Source of the DNA: CAVTQY01 sp963736975
GTDB lineage: Bacteria > Pseudomonadota > Alphaproteobacteria > Acetobacterales > Acetobacteraceae
Length of the DNA: 64,000 nt
Assembly: GCA_963736975.1 (NCBI GenBank)
Contig: CAVTQY010000001.1
Coordinates: 992,001 to 1,056,000 of the forward strand
Direction of reading: 5' to 3'
In this document: piece by piece, positions 37,514 through 46,698 of the stretch
How positions within the stretch are numbered: the stretch's first letter is position 1
Layout of the letters: each line of letters opens with the position of its first letter
The notes under the pieces: generated by a model
The model's input: the letters and a program-made list of their open reading frames with translations, nothing else
Database searches by the model: none
What the model was told of the DNA's origin: nothing
Translations under genes and position numbers: made by a program

Positions 37514-37781
37514 CGGATCCTCTCCCGGCGTGGGTTGAAGCTTCGCAACTCCACCTTAGCCGACAGGTCCGATGGCCACCTCCGCCTACACCCACGCGCC
37601 ACACCGTCTGGCGCGCCAAATCTCCACCATCTCCAGGGACGCTAACTCCGGCAGTACCAATGGGTACAATATAAAGTGCGCAGATCGCCACGTGATAAGG
37701 CACTCGTCGCCAGCTTTGATCCTTTCTCGGACCTGGTGCCCTACCGGGACTTTGACTTGATCAATTCAAGGAGCTTCCTTC
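37514..37781. other. IS256 end and gap
   Basis: No gene. 37619-37648 is 27/30 identical to 8501-8530, suggesting both are the outer end of the same IS256-type element. Confidence 0.4.
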
Positions 37782-38198
37782 TTAGGCGCGGGTCGCGAAG
37801 TTCTTGAAGAAGGCGCCGACCAGTTCCAGAGTTTCACGGCGCATCGTCGCTTCATCCAGGATCAGGTTTAGCTGATCCGCGGGAGCGCGCAGGTCGCGTA
37901 TAGATGAGACGGCGTTATCTCCGGACAGGCCTTCGAAAAAGAAATCGATTGGCACTTCGAGAATGCGCGACAGATCAAACAATCGCGACGCAGCCATACG
38001 ATTAGTTCCTCGCTCGTACTTCTGTACCTGTTGAGACGTCAGACCGAGCGCGTCAGCTAACTGGGCCTGGGTCAGGCCAAGCTCGGCGCGCCGGCGCCGC
38101 AACTGTGCGCCAAGATTGACGTCAACTTCGCTGGGTTGATCGGCACCAGTCGAGCCGGCTTCCGCCGCAGCCATCTTTGCCCGCGTCGGATGGGGCAT
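37782..38198 (-). CDS. XRE-family regulator, ICE-associated, first of a pair
   Basis: 138 residues from the ATG at 38198 (an internal Met nine residues on is possible). HTH_3 domain: LGAQLRRRRAELGLTQAQLA, DALGLTSQQVQKYERGTNRM, AASRLFDLSRILEVPIDFFF. The C-terminal tail ETLELVGAFFKNF is like that of alphaproteobacterial ICE and phage regulators. It is co-oriented with a second XRE gene and the sensor kinase, diverging from the virB operon. A repressor role over transfer genes is inferred from position. Confidence 0.8.
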   Translation of the reverse strand: MPHPTRAKMAAAEAGSTGADQPSEVDVNLGAQLRRRRAELGLTQAQLADALGLTSQQVQKYERGTNRMAASRLFDLSRILEVPIDFFFEGLSGDNAVSSIRDLRAPADQLNLILDEATMRRETLELVGAFFKNFATRA

Positions 38199-38329
38199 TA
38201 GCGCATCCCCTGCTGTCCGGCTTGAACGGCTTCTCTCAAGCAGATGCAGGAGATAACCGGCGTTTGGCTGCCGAAGTACGTGGAACTGGTGTGGCGGGTC
38301 CGGAGATGGTACTTTGCCAGCCGGCGCAT

Positions 38330-38800
38330 TTAGGGCTCGTACTTCGCCATCAGTTTTGCTGCCTTCAGTATTTTGCGGCGTTCCTCGCCGGTCGGCAGGT
38401 TCCAATAGGCTCTGATCAGACGAAGGATCTGAAACTGGCTCCGCCCGTCCTCCATTGGATTGAAGTGTTCAGCGATGACGCGCTGCAAATTCACGCCCAC
38501 GTCGGGTGGCTGGGTGGACACCGGGCCCGACGACGCCAGCCTGCCAAGTGTAGGACGACCCAGCCCCTCGAAGAAGTACTCAATAGGCACTGATAGCGCG
38601 CAAGACAACTCATAAAGGGTGGCCGCGGAGACCCGATGCACGCCCCGTTCGTAGTGACGCATATGCTGATGCGAAACACCGATCTCCTCGGCAAGCCGTT
38701 CCAGCTCTATCCCGAGCAGCATCCGGCGAAGGCGAATGTGCGCTCCTATATGTTGGTCGATTGTCTTACTGTGGTCCTGCATTGTCTTAGCGCGCGTCAT
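38330..38800 (-). CDS. XRE-family regulator, ICE-associated, second of a pair
   Basis: 156 residues from the ATG at 38800. HTH_3 domain: IGAHIRLRRMLLGIELERLA, EEIGVSHQHMRHYERGVHRV, SAATLYELSCALSVPIEYFF. The tail EERRKILKAAKLMAKYE resembles that of the first XRE protein, so the two are paralogues. The ribosome-binding sequence GGAGGAGG lies 11 bases upstream within a hairpin, which could limit translation. It lies 133 bases downstream of the sensor kinase stop and may be co-transcribed with it. Confidence 0.8.
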   Translation of the reverse strand: MTRAKTMQDHSKTIDQHIGAHIRLRRMLLGIELERLAEEIGVSHQHMRHYERGVHRVSAATLYELSCALSVPIEYFFEGLGRPTLGRLASSGPVSTQPPDVGVNLQRVIAEHFNPMEDGRSQFQILRLIRAYWNLPTGEERRKILKAAKLMAKYEP

Positions 38801-38808
38801 CTTGCGAA

Positions 38809-38833
38809 CTGCCTCCTCCTGCGAGGAGGGCAG
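38809..38833 (-). promoter_or_regulatory. Hairpin over the ribosome binding site of the second XRE gene
   Basis: CTGCCTCCTC-CTGC-GAGGAGGGCAG (plus strand) folds with one bulge. On the transcribed strand the GGAGGAGG that would pair with 16S rRNA is inside the stem, so the structure may repress translation or act as a processing or weak terminator site. By-eye folding only. Confidence 0.45.
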
Positions 38834-38933
38834 GGTCTGACCTCTGTGGCCTAGCTCGCCTGGCGTTTGCGTACGTCTGCCGGACCTCGTGGGCATGGGC
38901 GCCTTTCCGCATTCCGTATCGGGTTCGACTAAC

Positions 38934-41477
38934 CTACCGGGGCTGGTCCGGTTTCGGGTCGTGGTTCAAACGACGTGCGATCCTGCGGACCTCCTTCTTG
39001 ATGCGCTCGAGGAACGCGAATGCCTCAGCCTGCGATCCGGCTGATAAAAGTGTCTGTTCGGACTTCGCGATAGCATCGAGCTCGGAAGCGCCGATGTTTG
39101 TCGCGATGCTGCGCAGGGATGTCAGTTGTGCCATAAACAGAGCCTGATCACGATGTTCGATCGCCTGGCCGAGAAATCCGCCTACCAACTCGATGTCGGC
39201 GAAAAGGGCGTCAGAGACGTCCTGGATCAGCTCGGTGCCGCCGATCGAATAGAGCTCTTCGACCATTCGGCTTTCAACCGCAGACTGTTCGGCCGTCTTG
39301 AACCGGGGGTGGGCAGAGAGCTCAGTGATGCTGGCGCGCTGCTTCCTTGCATATCCAGACGCGGTCGCCGTCTCTTCAATCACCTCAACAAGCTTTGTAA
39401 GACTGACCGGTTTGGTAAGGAAAGCATCCATACCGGCCTCCTGACAGCGGCGTCTGGTTTCTTCGGTAGAATCCGCTGTTAGGCCGACGATGGCAGGTCG
39501 GTTTTCGTCGGGTATAGCGAATTGCACCATCTGGCTCAGCTCGATACCGTCCATGACTGGCGTATGTACGTCCACCAGCATAACGTCAACTTCACGCCTT
39601 TCGAGGCGTTCCAGTGCCTCGTCACCATTGGACACAATGGTGCAGGCGTGACCTGCATGCTCGAGTGTCTTGCGGAAGATCACCTGGTTGGTGCGATTGT
39701 CCTCGCTCACGAGGACACGGAGCCGGGGGCGCCCCCCTTCGCTGCGGGCACGTGCTTTACTTGGTCTTGGCCTGTTACTGGGGAGGCGGACCACCGCCGC
39801 TCCGGCGCTTCCGACGCTGCGCGCCAAACGGAGAGCACCGAGGATTTCATCGTTACCTGAGTTAGGGGCAATCGACGTTGCGAAATAACGACGCACGGCG
39901 GGCGCCGGCATCGCGATCGTATGGGCGAGCAGTATGAGTGGAGCACCCCGCAAGGATGGATCGCTCTGGCTTGTCCTAAGTAGATCGTCGAGGGCTCCCC
40001 CGCGACCGTCTATAATAACAGCAAAGCGCTCCAAGTTTTCCGCGGCCGGAGCGAGCACTCCCGCGAGTTTCCGGGGCGTGGCTAAAACGGAGGTTGGAAT
40101 CGCCAATCGGCGCAGTTGCGCGACTATCTCCTGCACTCCGGCCAAATCGCTCGTGAGGATCACAACACCCAGGTCCCTCGGCGGCTCCTCTGCCACCTCC
40201 GCACGGTGACATTGCAGCGGGATTTCGAACCAGAAGCGGCTGCCTTCACCGGCGGTGCTCCTCATGTCAATCGTGCCACCGAGGAGTTGCGTCATCTGTT
40301 TCGCGATGGAGAGACCCAGGCCACTGCCACCGTAACGCCTTGTGATTTCTGGGTCCACCTGACCAAAGTTCTCAAATATCTTTCCCTGAAATTGCGGCGG
40401 GATGCCGATACCCGTATCGGCTACTTCGAAACGGAGCCATGTTTCGGCATCGCGAAGCTGGCGAGTTTCAATGCCTACCGACACATATCCGCGGTCGGTA
40501 AACTTGACGGCATTGCTGACCAAGTTAAACAGTATCTGGGAAATTCGCAGCGTGTCTCCCTCAACTTCGGTAGGCGTTGTTGGATCGGCATAAAGATGTA
40601 GCCGCAGCCCCTTCGCCTCAGCGGCGGGGGTCAGCATCTTCATGATCTTGGTCAGCATATCGGTCAAAGCGAATGGCTTAGTGGCGAGCCTGATCTCCCC
40701 GGATTGAAGCCGCGACATGTCGAGCAAATCGTTGATCAGCCCGAGCAGGGTCGCGGCAGCATCTTTGGTGCTGCCGACCATTTCTCGTTGTGATGGCGTT
40801 AGCCCGCTTTGTTCAAGAAGGTCAGAGAACCCGGTGATCGCTGCCAGTGGTGTCCGGAGGTCGTGGCTGACCCGGGTGAGCAGACGGCTCTTTGCCTCGC
40901 TTGCTTCCCGAGCCCTGCGGGCTACGGCCAATTCTCTGCGCAGCAGGACTTCAATGTAGCTGGGCACGACGGTCAGACTGCCCAGGCATGCGGCCATGAC
41001 CGCTGGCTCAGACAGCACCAAGCCCGCACTCACGGCTGCCATCGCAAAGCCCACGACGCTCAGCGTCGCTCCCAGGCGCAGATAAGCAATGCCAAACCGG
41101 AACCCATTTCCGACGATTAGCCAGAGATACGCTGGGAAAGCAGGCGCGGCGGGCTTGCCGGCAATACCCAGAAACAGGGAGATCGTCGCGACGTCGAAGA
41201 CGACCCCCATGATCAATCTCAATGGAGAGGGCTGTGGCCAGCGACGGACGACTACCGCGAACGCGATGGCCCCCGCATAGAACCCGATGATGAGGGCGGA
41301 AAGCCGCCACGAGTGGCTGGAGTGGGAGTAAGCGAGGTACACCGCGTACACCGAGAGAACGGTACCTATGCCAAGCCGATTGTTGCTGACCTCCTTCTCT
41401 GATCCGGATTGTTCAACGATGCTGCTGTCAGGCGGGTTGTAGGAATACACTCGGCGGATCCCAGAATGATCCATCAT
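38934..41477 (-). CDS. RpfC-like hybrid sensor histidine kinase with degenerate Hpt domain
   Basis: 847 residues; ATG 41477 follows GAGGAA by six bases. Residues about 40-180 hold five hydrophobic helices with the RpfC-type pattern LGIAGKPAAPAFPAYLWLIV and GNGFRFGIAYL. HisKA has H205 in RVSHDLRTPLAAI. HATPase has NLVSNAVKF, VADTGIGIP and YGGSGLGLSI. A degenerate receiver-like stretch (about 435-550) precedes a true receiver with acceptor D636 (DVMLVDVHTPVMDG) and FLTKP. The C-terminal Hpt segment reads AQLTSLRSIATNIGA, with Thr786 where RpfC-like proteins have the phospho-His. Known RpfC senses diffusible fatty-acid signals; no rpfF or rpfG is nearby. A role in density-dependent control of transfer is speculative. 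Confidence 0.85.
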   Translation of the reverse strand: MMDHSGIRRVYSYNPPDSSIVEQSGSEKEVSNNRLGIGTVLSVYAVYLAYSHSSHSWRLSALIIGFYAGAIAFAVVVRRWPQPSPLRLIMGVVFDVATISLFLGIAGKPAAPAFPAYLWLIVGNGFRFGIAYLRLGATLSVVGFAMAAVSAGLVLSEPAVMAACLGSLTVVPSYIEVLLRRELAVARRAREASEAKSRLLTRVSHDLRTPLAAITGFSDLLEQSGLTPSQREMVGSTKDAAATLLGLINDLLDMSRLQSGEIRLATKPFALTDMLTKIMKMLTPAAEAKGLRLHLYADPTTPTEVEGDTLRISQILFNLVSNAVKFTDRGYVSVGIETRQLRDAETWLRFEVADTGIGIPPQFQGKIFENFGQVDPEITRRYGGSGLGLSIAKQMTQLLGGTIDMRSTAGEGSRFWFEIPLQCHRAEVAEEPPRDLGVVILTSDLAGVQEIVAQLRRLAIPTSVLATPRKLAGVLAPAAENLERFAVIIDGRGGALDDLLRTSQSDPSLRGAPLILLAHTIAMPAPAVRRYFATSIAPNSGNDEILGALRLARSVGSAGAAVVRLPSNRPRPSKARARSEGGRPRLRVLVSEDNRTNQVIFRKTLEHAGHACTIVSNGDEALERLERREVDVMLVDVHTPVMDGIELSQMVQFAIPDENRPAIVGLTADSTEETRRRCQEAGMDAFLTKPVSLTKLVEVIEETATASGYARKQRASITELSAHPRFKTAEQSAVESRMVEELYSIGGTELIQDVSDALFADIELVGGFLGQAIEHRDQALFMAQLTSLRSIATNIGASELDAIAKSEQTLLSAGSQAEAFAFLERIKKEVRRIARRLNHDPKPDQPR

Positions 41478-41897
41478 TCGACTTCCTCGTCAAAGGCGCG
41501 TTAATCGGGCCGCAGCCTTCAGAGACGACCATCTGGGCTGCTCGACGTGTTCTGGGAAATCAAGCGAAGCTCTCAAATCACAATGGGGTGAAATGCACAG
41601 AATGCGCTCAACCTGAACTTATCTTCCTGAGAGTTGGTTGCTAATATGGTGGTCGTGAAGTCTTTCCGCTTTTAAGTCGCGAGGGGGTCGCCCTCCTAGC
41701 TGGCCCGCAGCAGAGGGAGTCAGGCAATGGAAACGCCGTGTTTTTGTCGCTGCCATGCGAAGGTCGAGCAGCAGCAATCTTGTCCGGCAACAGGACGCGC
41801 TGTCAATTCTGGGGATACAGATGCACGATGCATTCAGCGTCTTCGACAGGAAATCATGAGTTTGCCACTGGAAGCCCTTGCGTCCAGCTCACTGTTA
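41478..41897. other. Divergent intergenic region
   Basis: About 420 bases between the kinase start and the virB operator-like palindrome. It must hold the kinase promoter (leftward). Short frames here do not look coding. Confidence 0.5.
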
Positions 41898-41917
41898 TGA
41901 TACCTTATAGGGTATCA
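41898..41917. promoter_or_regulatory. 20-bp palindrome, probable operator of the virB operon
   Basis: A perfect inverted repeat TGATACC-N6-GGTATCA lies 31 bases before the virB1 start. Its AT-rich centre (TTATAG) could overlap a -10 element. Size and symmetry suit binding by an XRE dimer, and two XRE genes lie in the same regulatory block, so operator function is a reasonable inference. I did not see a second copy. Confidence 0.6.
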
Positions 41918-41948
41918 GATTGTTTCGGTCATATGTGCGAGTAGGCCC

Positions 41949-42626
41949 ATGCTGTTTGCAAGCGTCGCCCTGACCCTGGCTTTAGACTGCGCGCCGCGAG
42001 TCGCTCCGGATGTCCTCCTCTCGGTCGCGTATGCGGAAAGCCATTGGAATCCCCTCGCAATTCACGACAACGTGACTGGGGAAGCATTTTATCCAAGGAG
42101 CAATCGGGAAGCCGCGCAGCTCGCATCGCGGCTGATCGCCCAAGATCACAACCCCGATCTCGGGCTTCTGCAAATCAATACCGCCAATCTGTCACGCACC
42201 GGGCTTTCAGTTGCGACGGCGTTCGATGCATGCGCCTCCATGCACGCAGGCGCACAAATCCTGCTCTCTGGCTACAGCGGCGGTAGAACATCGGCCGCGC
42301 AGCAGGCGGCAATTCTTCGCGCATTCTCGACGTACAACACCGGCTCACCGACTGCAGGCCTTCGGACCTATGCGCCGGTTGTCCTTGCGTCGGCACAGAA
42401 GGTGATCCCGTCGCTGCTGATTCCCGGCGTCGTCCGCTACGCACCCCGGGCAGCCGCGGTCTCAGTGCCACACGCGGGATCGTGCGAGCCGGCTGAATGG
42501 CACTATTCGGCTGATGCCACGTGCCAACCCAATGCAAGCTGGCACTTCTCAGTGATGCAAGACGCGGCGGTGCACGCGGCCGATCCCGCCGTTACCCCGG
42601 GGCCGACCACTACGGAGCAACCATGA
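41949..42626 (+). CDS. virB1: VirB1-like lytic transglycosylase
   Basis: 225 residues with an N-terminal hydrophobic leader and a lysozyme-like SLT domain: LLSVAYAESHWNPLAIHDN with the catalytic Glu in AES, and DLGLLQINTANLSRTGL. It opens the peptidoglycan for assembly of the transfer channel. The Thr/Pro-rich C-terminal tail is typical. It is the first gene of the operon; its stop overlaps the virB2 start (ATGA). Confidence 0.9.
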   Translation: MLFASVALTLALDCAPRVAPDVLLSVAYAESHWNPLAIHDNVTGEAFYPRSNREAAQLASRLIAQDHNPDLGLLQINTANLSRTGLSVATAFDACASMHAGAQILLSGYSGGRTSAAQQAAILRAFSTYNTGSPTAGLRTYAPVVLASAQKVIPSLLIPGVVRYAPRAAAVSVPHAGSCEPAEWHYSADATCQPNASWHFSVMQDAAVHAADPAVTPGPTTTEQP

Positions 42627-42907
42627 CACGTTCGCAGCCACATATCGCGGCAATTGCAGTCCCGCTTTTACTCACCCCTATCGCCGCTCACGCGCAGGCA
42701 GTCGGGGGCGGGGGTGGCAGCGGCCTGCTTGGCGGTGTGCTGAACTGGTTGCAGGGCAGCGTGATCACGAATATCGCGACGCTTGCGGTGATCGCGGTGG
42801 GCGCGTCGATGTTCTTCCTCCGATTTCACTTCGTCACCATCCTCGCGGTCTGTGCCGGCGTGTGGGTGATGTTCAACGCCAGCACGATCATCGGCTATCT
42901 CCAGTGA
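42623..42907 (+). CDS. virB2: VirB2-like pilin
   Basis: 94 residues: a signal peptide (IAAIAVPLLLTPIAAHAQA, cut near AHA-QA), a Gly-rich turn (GGGGGSGLLGG), then two hydrophobic helices (ITNIATLAVIAVGASMFFL and FVTILAVCAGVWVMFNAST). This is the size and plan of VirB2/TrbC pilin, the major subunit of the conjugative pilus. It overlaps virB1 by ATGA and virB3 by GTGA. Confidence 0.85.
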   Translation: MTRSQPHIAAIAVPLLLTPIAAHAQAVGGGGGSGLLGGVLNWLQGSVITNIATLAVIAVGASMFFLRFHFVTILAVCAGVWVMFNASTIIGYLQ

Positions 42908-43245
42908 GAACCGTACCGGAGCCGCTGGAAACCGAACTCCTGTCGGTCGCGGACACACGGCCAGCGCTGATGTTCGGCATTCCGATGGAACTCGCCGTCG
43001 TGTTCGGCACGGCGTTCTTCGCGATCGACACGGAGCTGCACTCGCCATTCTGGGGCTTTGCCGTCCTGCCGTTCTGGTTCCTGGCCTCGGTTCTGGTGCG
43101 CACCGACTACAACGGGGTCCGCATCTTCTTCGTGTGGCTGCGCACGTCCGCGGTAATGTTCGATAGCTATCTCTGGGGCGGCGCATCGGTAGCGTCACTC
43201 CCCGCCATCATCCGCGAGCCTCGGGAGATGGTGGATGCCGTTTGA
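42904..43245 (+). CDS. virB3: VirB3-like inner membrane protein
   Basis: 113 residues from a GTG that overlaps the virB2 stop. The N-terminal half has two adjacent hydrophobic helices (ALMFGIPMELAVVFGTAFF and FWGFAVLPFWFLASVLV), as in VirB3/TrbD. It ends 11 bases inside virB4, the usual partner. Confidence 0.85.
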   Translation: MRTVPEPLETELLSVADTRPALMFGIPMELAVVFGTAFFAIDTELHSPFWGFAVLPFWFLASVLVRTDYNGVRIFFVWLRTSAVMFDSYLWGGASVASLPAIIREPREMVDAV

Positions 43246-45677
43246 CACTCTGGCGGCCGATCAATTTGACAACGGCGCGTGGGAACGCTCGGCGGAGCCG
43301 TTCCTCCCCTATGTCGGGCATATCGGGCCTGGCACCGTGCTGCTCGAAGGGGGCGGTGTGATGTCCATGATCGAACTGCCGGGCTTTCCCTTCGAACTGG
43401 AAGACGTGTCTGTCCGCAACGCGCGGCGTGGTCAGCTCAACACGCTTTTCCGGGCGATCGCCGATGACAATGTGACGCTCGGCATTCACTTCGTCCGTCA
43501 TGCGCGGCGAGACCGGCCGCACCGCAATATGCCGCGCGGCGGTTTCGCGTGGCGTTTTTTCGCGGCGTATGAACGGAACTGCCTGTGCCGGCTGTGGCAC
43601 AACAGGTGGTTCATCTCGCTGATCGTCAGCCCGCGCATGCAGACTGGGAGTGAGCTGCGCTCGCGGCTCGCTGAGTTGCCGGTGATTGGCCCGCGCCTCC
43701 GAGCATCGAGGCAGGCGAGTGAGAGCGCGATCTCGCAGCTCGAGGACGCGACGTTCATTGTGCTGGCCTATCTGCGCCAGGTCGGCGCGCGGCGCCTAGG
43801 ACTCTACGAACAGGGCGCCTTCCGCTTCTCCGAAATCGGCGAAGCGCTGCAGCTTGTCCTGAGGGCCGAGCATGAGGCGGTGCCGGTCACGTCAGGCCGC
43901 CTCGGCTCAGCCATCTATACCAGCCGCGTCATCTGCGGGCGGCGCGGCATCGAAATCCAGCCTGCCGGCGCGCCCTACTATGGGCGTGTGTTCGGGTTCC
44001 GGGACTACCCCGAGAAGACGATCACCAGCCAGCTCTCGGCGCTTCTTTCTGTGCCATACCCCTGCGTCCTGACGCAGAGCTTTCGCTTCCTGTCCCGCTC
44101 CCAGGCGCAATCGGCGCTGCACTTCAAGAAGATCCGGATGGAGAACGCCTTGGATGCGGCGGTCTCCCAGATCGAAGAGCTTGCGGCGGCGCAGGACGAG
44201 GTCGCGCGCGGCGACAGCGTGCGCGGCGAACATCAGATCGCCTTTACGGTCTTTGCGCCGGATGGCCCTGAACTCGAAGCCGCATCGGCTGATGCCAAGA
44301 AGCGGTTGACGCAGGCAGGCATCGTTCCCGTTCCGGAAAGCCGTGGTTGCTTCGCCGCTTACTGGTCACAGCTTCCCGGATCAGCCGAATGGTTGCGAAC
44401 GCGGCCTGGGCGCATCAGCACGCGCAATCTCACCGCATTCGGGTCGCTGGACGGCTTCCCTGAGGGCCAGACGGCCGGCCGGGCATACTGGGACAAACCG
44501 ATCATCCGGTTCCGCACCACGGCCGGTACCGCGTACGACTACGAACCCCATGTCGGCGATGTCGGACATACGCTGCTCATCGGCAAAACCGGCGCCGGCA
44601 AGACCCTGTTCATGGCCTGGCTTGCCGTTGCGCTGTCGCAGGCCGTGGGTGAGGGCAACGTTGTCCTGCTGGACAAGGACCGTGGCAACGAGATCACCGT
44701 TCGCGCGATGAGCGGGCGGTATCTGCCGCTCCGCGCCGGCGAGGCCTCCGGACTGGCGCCGCTCCGCGCCCTCGACAACACGGCGGCCGATCGCGCCTTC
44801 CTCGCAGAGTGGATCGAAGGGCTGATCCGGCTCGACGGTGGCCCCGGGCTCTTGCCTGATGAGCAGAAGCGGCTGGCCCGTGGCGTGGCTCGCGTCATCG
44901 GGCTTCCGCCTTCTCTGCGATCCTTGGCGGCCGTCCGGCAGTTCCTGGGCGTCACGGACGCCAATGGGGCGGGCGCGCGGCTGGAACGCTGGTGCCAGGG
45001 CGGCGCGCTTGGCTGGGTGTTCGAACGGAGCGCGCGATGATCTCCACCTCGATGCCACGCTGGTCGGCGTCGATATGACCCGGCTCCTCGAGCATGAATC
45101 CTGTCCTGCGGTCGGGGCATACCTCCTGCATCGCATCCGGTCGCTGCTCGACGGCAGGCGCGTTGTGGTGATGGCGGACGAAGCCCGCTTTTATCTGCGC
45201 GACGCGTTCTTTGCCGCCATGTTCGAGGACTTCGCACTCACGCTGCGCAAGCAGGAGGGAGCGCTGTTCCTTGCCGCACAGCAACCCGAGCACCTCCTGC
45301 AAAGCCCGGTGGGGCCGTCGCTCGTCGCCCAGTGCCAGACGCGGTTCTTGTTTCCACAGCAATCAGTCGATCGGGACGCTTATCTCGCCGGCCTGGGTTG
45401 CACACACGCAGAGTTGCGAGCCGTGGCCGAGGAGATGCCGACGTTGCCCGTGCGCTCCGTGCTGCTGAAGCGCGAAGCCGGCTCGGTGATCCTGCAAACG
45501 GAACTCACCGACATGGAAGACGAAATCGCCGTGCTGTCCGGGCGCGCCGCCACGGCGCGGCTGCTCGATCAGGTGCGCGTAGAGCACGGCGAAGATCCCG
45601 AAGTGTGGCTGCCCGTGTTTCTCGCCCGTACGCGTGACGTGCTGGGCTGGAAGTCTCGTGAAGGAGAACAGCCTTGA
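43235..45677 (+). pseudogene. virB4: VirB4 ATPase, one-base frameshift as sequenced
   Basis: VirB4 is the channel's main ATPase. The first frame (43235-45040) has the CagE/TrbE N-terminal domain and Walker A (LLIGKTGAGKTLFMAWLAV). It ends at a TGA after WVFERSAR. In the next frame the protein continues exactly where expected: DDLHLDATLVGVDMTRLLEH, the Walker B region RRVVVMADEARFYL, LRKQEGALFLAAQQPE and the end at 45677. Removing one A from TTCGAACGG (45023-45026) restores VFDGARDDL. The gene is either dead or mis-sequenced here. Confidence 0.9.
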
Positions 45678-46342
45678 GGCGCACACTGCTCGCCACCGTC
45701 GCGGCGGCGCTCATCGGCCGGGGTTCTTCGCATGCCGCGCTGCCGGTCATCGACATGACGGCGATCCAGAACCTGGTCACGGAGATCAACTGGCTCAGGC
45801 AGCAATACGCCGAGCTGCAGTCCGTGTACAGCACGCTTGCCCACCCGACAGGCGTGCTCGGCATGGCGCCCGGATTGTTCGCGCAGCAGAACCCGCTGCC
45901 TTCACTGGGTTCAATCACAGGCATCATCAGTGGCACCGGTGGCGGGTCGGCACTGAGCGGACTCATCAATCAGATCGAACAGCAGAACCAGGCCTATCAC
46001 CCCGACGGCAATGACTGGACGGCGCAATGGATCAACCGCTCCGCCAGCTCCAACGCCGGTGTGCAGGCGCTCGCGGAGACCATGCTGCAAAGCCTCCAGC
46101 AGCGAACCGCCGGGCTCGATGTTCTGGAGACGAAGCTTGGCAACGCTCAGGACGTGACGGAGGTCGATGCGATCAGTGCCCGGCTGCAAACCGAGCAGAA
46201 CTTCGTCACCACCCAGCAGACCGAGGCCTCGCTCCTGCAAACGCTGGCGATGACGCAGGCCCAAGCCGAGCAGCAACAGGTCGAGCAGCGTCAGCGGCAG
46301 GACGACGATCAATTCTACAACGACACGCAGGCACTCCCATGA
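45674..46342 (+). CDS. virB5: VirB5-like minor pilin / tip protein
   Basis: 222 residues from a TTG overlapping the virB4 stop (TTGA). A signal peptide (LLATVAAALIGRGSSHA), then VIDMTAIQNLVTEINWLRQQ and a long helical C-terminal half with coiled coils (SLQQRTAGLDVLETKLGNAQ), as in VirB5/TrbJ-type proteins. Position between virB4 and virB6 supports the call. Confidence 0.85.
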   Translation: MRRTLLATVAAALIGRGSSHAALPVIDMTAIQNLVTEINWLRQQYAELQSVYSTLAHPTGVLGMAPGLFAQQNPLPSLGSITGIISGTGGGSALSGLINQIEQQNQAYHPDGNDWTAQWINRSASSNAGVQALAETMLQSLQQRTAGLDVLETKLGNAQDVTEVDAISARLQTEQNFVTTQQTEASLLQTLAMTQAQAEQQQVEQRQRQDDDQFYNDTQALP

Positions 46343-46698
46343 AAGGAGCTCTCGCGCTCGCGGCCGCCTTCGCCCTGCCGCTGGCCGCGCAGGCAGGTCC
46401 TCGGGCCTTGCATGACGTCCCCTGGTACGAGGCGCATAATGCGGCTCGCATCGCGACGCTGAAGCTCTGCCTTCGCGATGAGATCTATGGCCGGCTCCCC
46501 AATTGTGCGAATGCGGAGCGCGCAGCTGACGGAGTGATGTACGGCAAGGACGGTAATCGCGATTTTCTCGACTACCCCGAGTATTGGTCGCAGAACCGGT
46601 TGGCTCGTGCAAACGCGCTGGCGCAATGCAAGGCCGGTCGCGGGCTGCTGGTGCGTTATTGCGCAGCGGTTCGGCAGTCCCTCGAGGAAAGTCCCTGA
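46339..46698 (+). CDS. Small exported protein, EexN-like candidate
   Basis: 119 residues with a cleavable signal peptide (ALALAAAFALPLAAQA-GP). The mature part has paired cysteines, a NCANA motif (RLPNCANAERAADGV) and YWSQNRLARANALAQCKAG. The NC-NA motif and the position between virB5 and virB6 are those of EexN-type entry-exclusion proteins, which stop redundant transfer into cells already carrying the element. EexN is usually a lipoprotein and this has no lipobox, so the call is tentative. Overlaps both neighbours. Confidence 0.55.
   Translation: MKGALALAAAFALPLAAQAGPRALHDVPWYEAHNAARIATLKLCLRDEIYGRLPNCANAERAADGVMYGKDGNRDFLDYPEYWSQNRLARANALAQCKAGRGLLVRYCAAVRQSLEESP

Noticed and set aside
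37514..37781. Terminator after the first XRE gene
   Set aside because: A short palindromic AAGGAGCTTCCTT is present near 37770, but it has no clear GC stem and T-run.
43235..45677. Programmed frameshift in virB4
   Set aside because: No slippery heptamer or stimulatory structure at 45023-45040, and a single extra base explains it; VirB4 is not known to use frameshifting.
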